Source: an uncultured Collinsella sp. (GTDB lineage Bacteria > Actinomycetota > Coriobacteriia > Coriobacteriales > Coriobacteriaceae). From it: a stretch of 64,000 nucleotides of DNA. The first letter of the stretch is position 1; the number at the start of each line of letters is the position of its first letter. Below, one piece after another: positions 60,591 to 64,000 of this stretch. The notes under the pieces are model-generated. The model saw only the letters and a program-made list of their open reading frames with translations, made no database searches and was not told the origin of the DNA. The stretch lies in the NCBI GenBank assembly GCA_900556875.1, contig USQQ01000004.1, positions 68,927 to 132,926 on the forward strand, given 5' to 3'. The position numbers were made by a program, and so were the translations under genes.

Positions 60591-60643
60591 AAACCCTCGG
60601 GTTTGCGGGGCGGGATCGTGAGAGCGATTCTGCCCTATTTTTT
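60591..60643 (+). ncRNA. Structured RNA-like unit 2 downstream of Abi_2
   Basis: Hairpin 1 is AAACCC-TC-GGGTTT. Hairpin 2 has GGGGC/GCCC around a TCG...CGA core. The unit ends GCCCTATTTTTT. It is 133 bases from unit 1. Stem bases differ from unit 1 in a compensating way while the junction and the tail are kept. Confidence 0.7.
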
Positions 60644-60816
60644 CCTCCGTCTGCCCCAAACCAAGTAGTTCGAAGATAGCCTGTAGGTGTCCTCCTGGGC
60701 GCCTTTTATTTTCAGGGAATCGGCCGCTTCATGAACGAGCGACCGGCTTGACCTAGATCGAACCGCCTTCATCTCCGCCTAGGCGCCGGCGATCAACATC
60801 GTAAATCCGCGCGTGC

Positions 60817-60822
60817 TACAAT
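60817..60822 (+). promoter_or_regulatory. -10 element before the yjdF leader
   Basis: TACAAT at 60817, nine bases before the structured leader. A weak TCAACA lies 18 bases further upstream. Confidence 0.5.
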
Positions 60823-60830
60823 GCGGGCAT

Positions 60831-60918
60831 CAGAGATGAAAACACAGTCCCCGTCGGGTAGTCGTGGGCGTGCGGGAGTCCGCATCAGTAACCTGCCTCC
60901 TTGGTTGTCCCTTCTCTG
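60831..60918 (+). promoter_or_regulatory. Candidate yjdF-class riboswitch leader
   Basis: A structured 5' leader closed by CAGAG (60831) and CTCTG (60914), with internal CCCC/GGGG-type pairings, between a promoter and the yjdF gene. The yjdF RNA, which senses azaaromatic compounds, is known to precede yjdF genes. The assignment rests mainly on that context, since I could not run a covariance model. Confidence 0.6.
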
Positions 60919-60949
60919 CATGGTCATCTACATAAAGGAGGAACCAACC

Positions 60950-61369
60950 ATGCAGATCAGCGTGTCATCCACCCTGACCGTATATCATGACGGCCAATTC
61001 TGGGTCGGGCTGGCGGAGCATGTCGAGGACGGCAGATACGGCGTCGTCCGCATCGTCTTCGGTGCAGAACCGTCCAATGAGGAAATCCTGCAATTCGTTA
61101 CAAGCAAATGGGCGAAGCTCTCGTTCTTCGGTGACGAGGCCACGGAAACAAGCAAGCCCGCGAAGAATCCCAAGCGACGCGCTCGCGAGGCAGCGAAAGC
61201 CCTTAAGCGGCCCGCGGTGAACACCAAGGCACAACAGGCGCTCGCAGCACAGCGGGAAGCGATGAAGCGGGAGTCGGCTCAAGCAAGAAGCCAGCGTCGC
61301 GCGGATGAGGCGGAGGCGCGCTTCGAGCAGCGAAAGCTGAAGCGCAAGCAGAAGCATCGTGGGCATTGA
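60950..61369 (+). CDS. yjdF: YjdF family protein (DUF2992)
   Basis: A 139-residue protein: N-terminal domain LTVYHDGQFWVGLAEHVEDG, then FGAEPSNEEILQFV. A very basic C-terminus contains ALKRPAVNTKAQQALAAQRE and RKLKRKQKHRGH, the family's hallmark end. AAAGGAGGAACC precedes the ATG at 60950. YjdF function is unknown, but its leader RNA class responds to azaaromatics, pointing to detoxification or stress. Confidence 0.9.
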   Translation: MQISVSSTLTVYHDGQFWVGLAEHVEDGRYGVVRIVFGAEPSNEEILQFVTSKWAKLSFFGDEATETSKPAKNPKRRAREAAKALKRPAVNTKAQQALAAQREAMKRESAQARSQRRADEAEARFEQRKLKRKQKHRGH

Positions 61370-61577
61370 TCGCCATGTGCAGCAAGGCAAACCATATACA
61401 GCAGTGGGGCCAGTTCCACTTGAAGCCGACGCCGCGTAGACGCTGATGGTGACGGCTATGCACGGGCACGGGCGCGCCGCCGCACTTCACAGCTTGTTTC
61501 TCAAGTATTTGGGACGCACACACGGCGTTCAAAAATGCGGAGCGACTATGTATGGCTCGAGACTGAGCCGAGGTGCC

Positions 61578-62025
61578 CTACTTCTCGCCCTCCAGCAGCA
61601 CCACGATGCGGTCGATGTCGACGGCAAAGCGAGGCCTTCCCTCGTGCTCGTAGCGGTCGAGGTATGCCCGGCACTCTGAGACAATGCGCTTGGTGCTGCC
61701 GTCGATGATGCGTTGGAGCGTCTCGTAGTAGGCCGAGCCCTCGGTCCTGAAGCGGCGCTGGTAGGCCTGGTTATGGGGAACATCTTGATGTAGTGGATGC
61801 CGTGGCGGCAGTTGGGGCGCGTCGTGGGGCGGGGTGGCAACGCAAAGTACTGGTCTTTGGGCACGTTAGGGGCGATGTTGGAACGCAGCGGCACGGCGAA
61901 GTCCCTGCGCTTCCCGCGGAAACGCAGCCTCACCACTACGATGCAGGGACGATTGTGCTTAAGCATGAGCTCGCGGTCGCCCTCGGCGTGGTCGAAGAAG
62001 TCCTGGGGATGGATACAATCTTCAT
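61578..62025 (-). pseudogene. ToxN/AbiQ-like toxin gene with two frameshifts
   Basis: Joining three frames gives a protein of about 149 residues: MKIVSIP, then DFFDHAEGDRELMLKHNRPC and FAVPLRSNIAPNVPKDQYFA, HGIHYIKMFPI, then AYQRRFRTEGSAYYETLQRI, and DIDRIVVLLEGEK before the stop at 61578. The layout resembles type III toxin ribonucleases of the ToxN/AbiQ group, although I do not recognise the exact subfamily. Two one-base deletions (near 62003 and 61770) break it. AAGGGGG lies eight bases before the ATG at 62025. A hairpin-rich leader precedes it. Confidence 0.6.
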
Positions 62026-62050
62026 CGGTTACGCCCCCTTCATACGAAGC

Positions 62051-62119
62051 GGGGCCCGCATCGCTGCGGGCCCCTACAGGTGGGCGATATTCTACGCCTT
62101 GCGGCACCCCGTCGCCCAC
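62051..62119 (-). ncRNA. Hairpin leader of the ToxN-like gene (ToxI-like candidate)
   Basis: Reading leftward: an 8-bp closed stem GTGGGCGA/TCGCCCAC (62112-62119 with 62080-62087), then a very strong terminator-like hairpin GGGGCCCGCA / TGCGGGCCCC (62051-62074), then the toxin ribosome site. RNA antitoxin, terminator, toxin is the order of type III toxin-antitoxin operons. No tandem ToxI repeats are evident. Confidence 0.4.
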
Positions 62120-62512
62120 GGAGATTAAACGTACACGTAAGCCGTACTCTGAAAGCCGCGGCTTCCGGCAAGTAGTTTATACCACGAGAGGTCGCTTTCA
62201 ATGCGCATAGCTCGCAAAATAGCACTCGCTGGGTCGTCACCCCTGGCAGCAACCTTCCAATCTTCATTGAAGTCAGCAGGTCAATTCATATAGTCATGGG
62301 GGTTTATCCTAAAGGGAATCAAATTAATACCCCCATAACTAAGGAATTTTCTATTCCCACTCAATGACTAGAGCCCTGGTGTAATTGGCTGGATCACCGT
62401 TCCGGGAACCGGTATCGACCTACCTGTCCGCCAAGCTCCTTCTTCAGCTCCAGCTTAGTATCTGACTCACACCGTTATAAGCAAAACCGAAGAGATGCGT
62501 CTTGGCCAAGAA

Positions 62513-62532
62513 ATAAGGTTAGCCTTATCTTA
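62513..62532 (+). promoter_or_regulatory. DtxR/IdeR-like metal box
   Basis: ATAAGG-TTAG-CCTTAT is a perfect dyad closely resembling the iron-repressor box TTAGGTTAGCCTAACC. It lies about 20 bases upstream of a TATAGT -10 (62550). Confidence 0.65.
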
Positions 62533-62552
62533 CTGCATGATTCGTGTGTTAT

Positions 62553-62570
62553 AGTTAGATTGCTCTAACT
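62553..62570 (+). promoter_or_regulatory. Second dyad at the methyltransferase promoter
   Basis: AGTTAGA-TTGC-TCTAACT, perfect 7-bp arms overlapping the -10/start region. It shares ten of fourteen positions with the same iron-box core and could be a second binding site. Confidence 0.55.
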
Positions 62571-62587
62571 GTTTGGGGGCGATAGCC

Positions 62588-63217
62588 ATGCACGAACGCA
62601 AGGGCTTCTGGGACAAGAATGCCGGTCGGTACGACCGTTTCATGCGAAAGGACCGGGCGGCGTATGAGAAGATGTATGAGCTGATCAGGCCGGTGGTGAA
62701 AGCAAAAACCGTACTGGAGGTTGCCACCGGCACGGGGCTTATCGCAAAGAGCATCGTGGATGTGGCGGTGCACATCGAGGCTACGGACGCTTCTGCACAG
62801 ATGATCCTTGAAGCAAAGCGGGACAATCAATCCGCAAAGCTGCACTTTTCCGTACAAGATATGTTCCGCCTGCCCTATGCACAGAAGTCCTTCGAAGTGG
62901 TGATCGCGTCCAACGCGCTTCACATAGTGCCGCATCCGGAAAAGGCCCTGCAAGAAATCAGGCGGGTGCTGAAGGACGACGGCGTGCTCATCGCGCCAAC
63001 CTTCACCCACGCGGGGAACTCGGTTTCCGGCAAGGCAAAAGCCTTTTTCATGAGCATGGCGGGATTCCCCCTCCACAGCAGGTGGACAAGCGAGGAATAC
63101 CTGCGTTTCCTGCGTCAAAACGGCTGGGCGGTGCGGAAAAGCGCGGTGCTGAAGGCCTCGTTCCCGTTGACCTATGCGGAATGCACGAAATCGGAGGGGC
63201 CAGATGTCGTTCTTTGA
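62588..63217 (+). CDS. Class I SAM-dependent methyltransferase 1
   Basis: A 209-residue methyltransferase of the UbiE/Methyltransf_11 type: FWDKNAGRYDRFMRKD at the start, SAM motif I VLEVATGTGLIAKSI, acidic ribose contact IEATDAS, and motif IV region SNALHIVPHPEKALQEIRRVL. The ATG at 62588 follows GGGGGC; the TTG at 62573 is less likely. It overlaps the next methyltransferase gene by 14 bases. The metal-box promoter suggests a role in metal-chelator synthesis or uptake. Confidence 0.88.
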   Translation: MHERKGFWDKNAGRYDRFMRKDRAAYEKMYELIRPVVKAKTVLEVATGTGLIAKSIVDVAVHIEATDASAQMILEAKRDNQSAKLHFSVQDMFRLPYAQKSFEVVIASNALHIVPHPEKALQEIRRVLKDDGVLIAPTFTHAGNSVSGKAKAFFMSMAGFPLHSRWTSEEYLRFLRQNGWAVRKSAVLKASFPLTYAECTKSEGPDVVL

Positions 63218-63809
63218 AAACACCCGCAAGCCCGTGGGCCTCGGCGGAAAACTTATGGTTGCCATGATGAACCTGGGCCACAGCCCTGTGGCGCGGTGGG
63301 GACTTCGATTTCTACGACTTGCGCCAAATGCCAAGGTGCTGGATTGCGGCTGCGGCGGCGGGGCGAACATAAAACGGCTGCTGAAAAAATGCCCGCATGG
63401 CGTCGTCAAGGGCGTCGACTATTCGCCCGTCAGCGTGGAGAAGACCAAAAAGCTCAACCGAATTGCAATTCAGGAGGGGCGTTGCGCCGTCTTGCAAGGC
63501 AGTGTGGCGGATATGGCGTTTGAGGATAGCTACTTCGATGCCGCCACGGCCTTTGAAACCGTCTATTTTTGGCCTGATTTGCCCCGATGCTTCCGTGAGG
63601 TCTGGCGGACGCTGAAGCCAGGCGGGACAATTCTCATCTGCAACGAGAGCAATGGCGATACGGACAAGGACGAGAGGTGGACGCAGATCATCGGCGGCAT
63701 GACCATCTACAAGGACATTGAATTAAAGGCATGTCTGGAGCAGGCGGGTTTTCACGAGGTGCAGATACACAAAAAGAAAAAGTGGCTCTGCGTCACGGCG
63801 CGGAAGTAG
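63204..63809 (+). CDS. Class I SAM-dependent methyltransferase 2
   Basis: A 201-residue methyltransferase: MNLGHSPVARWGLRFL, then SAM motif I VLDCGCGGGANIKRLL, VKGVDYSPVSVEKTKK, and FETVYFWPDLPRCFREVWR with LKPGGTILICNE. GGAGGGG precedes the ATG at 63204, inside the end of gene 1, so the pair is translationally coupled. Confidence 0.9.
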   Translation: MSFFENTRKPVGLGGKLMVAMMNLGHSPVARWGLRFLRLAPNAKVLDCGCGGGANIKRLLKKCPHGVVKGVDYSPVSVEKTKKLNRIAIQEGRCAVLQGSVADMAFEDSYFDAATAFETVYFWPDLPRCFREVWRTLKPGGTILICNESNGDTDKDERWTQIIGGMTIYKDIELKACLEQAGFHEVQIHKKKKWLCVTARK

Positions 63810-63913
63810 GGGCATCAAGCACGGGTATTTTTGCATCCATCCTGCACATGGCGATAGGCATGACGGTCATAGCGGCTATGCTGACGGCAATTATGACAGT
63901 TTTTATTCACTGA
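63782..63913 (+). CDS. Possible small membrane protein
   Basis: A 43-codon frame from a GTG inside the end of methyltransferase 2, with one hydrophobic helix (FASILHMAIGMTVIAAMLTAIMT) and the end VFIH. It sits between two methyltransferase genes. The start codon is not certain and the frame may be shorter. Confidence 0.45.
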   Translation: MALRHGAEVGASSTGIFASILHMAIGMTVIAAMLTAIMTVFIH

Positions 63914-63924
63914 GGAAGAAACCT

Positions 63925-64000
63925 ATGAAATGTAAAATTGAGAAAAACACCGTGCAGGAGACGCTGATCCTCCCGCTGTATTCCCGGAAGCTGTGTACGG
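63925..64000 (+). CDS. Methyltransferase 3 (5' end only)
   Basis: ATG at 63925 behind GAGGAAG. The 25 visible codons (MKCKIEKNTVQETLILPLYS, then RKLCT) match the start of LCM-type class I SAM-dependent methyltransferases that accompany methyltransferases 1 and 2 in related operons. The rest is outside the window. Confidence 0.65.
   Translation, partial: MKCKIEKNTVQETLILPLYSRKLCT

Noticed and set aside
1..64000. tRNA, rRNA, CRISPR arrays
   Set aside because: None was recognisable by eye; regularly spaced repeats of CRISPR type were not found. tRNAscan-SE would be needed to exclude a tRNA with certainty.

Overview
This looks like chromosomal DNA of a gut actinobacterium of the class Coriobacteriia, most likely a Collinsella. 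The reasons are the high G+C content, the mix of actinobacterial and clostridial gene types, and sortase/Tat signals of the kind seen in that group. This is inferred from gene content only: there is no rRNA, and I saw no tRNA gene or CRISPR array.

Layout. 1-25.3 kb is housekeeping and redox DNA: a PLP aminotransferase (cut by the window edge), TrmO, a TipAS-type regulator, glutaredoxin, a Dus enzyme, two Mg2+-type P-type ATPases with a winged-helix regulator, a LysR/aldo-keto reductase/flavodoxin block, a MacB-like ABC transporter, a CoA-disulfide-reductase-like enzyme, a thiol-redox operon (CD1871A-type CXXC microprotein, 4Fe-4S membrane protein, TlpA-like lipoprotein), a two-component system and a stand-alone GMP synthase ATPase subunit. 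Five copies of one 31-bp perfect palindrome lie at gene boundaries here and I found none elsewhere in the window. 25.6-39.5 kb has a LuxR regulator, a 1455-residue Tat-exported, probably sortase-anchored surface protein, a type II topoisomerase pair and two AAA ATPases with nuclease-like tails.

39.7-46.4 kb holds a TetR-controlled operon of three tandem sirtuin-like proteins and a damaged second copy of the locus, into which a 'radical SAM mobile pair' has been placed so that it appears to sit behind the TetR promoter. 46.4-50.3 kb is a set of small regulator/partner pairs (MerR/cupin, HxlR/NAD-binding, TetR/membrane protein).

50.7-62.1 kb is a defence and mobile-element island: an IS200/IS605 element; a single-chain restriction-methylation-specificity protein followed by a tyrosine recombinase and a silent, in-frame-compatible target-recognition cassette; remnants of DUF3800, IS30 transposase and an AbiE toxin-antitoxin pair; an intact Abi_2 (AbiF-like, HEPN) gene followed by two tandem copies of a structured RNA-like unit; a YjdF gene with a probable yjdF-class leader; and a frameshifted ToxN/AbiQ-like gene preceded by a hairpin-rich, ToxI-like leader. 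The window ends in an operon of small methyltransferases behind a DtxR/IdeR-like metal box.

Most promising for new biology: the restriction gene/recombinase/silent cassette unit, the Abi_2 gene with tandem RNA units, and the sirtuin triplet with its captured radical SAM pair.
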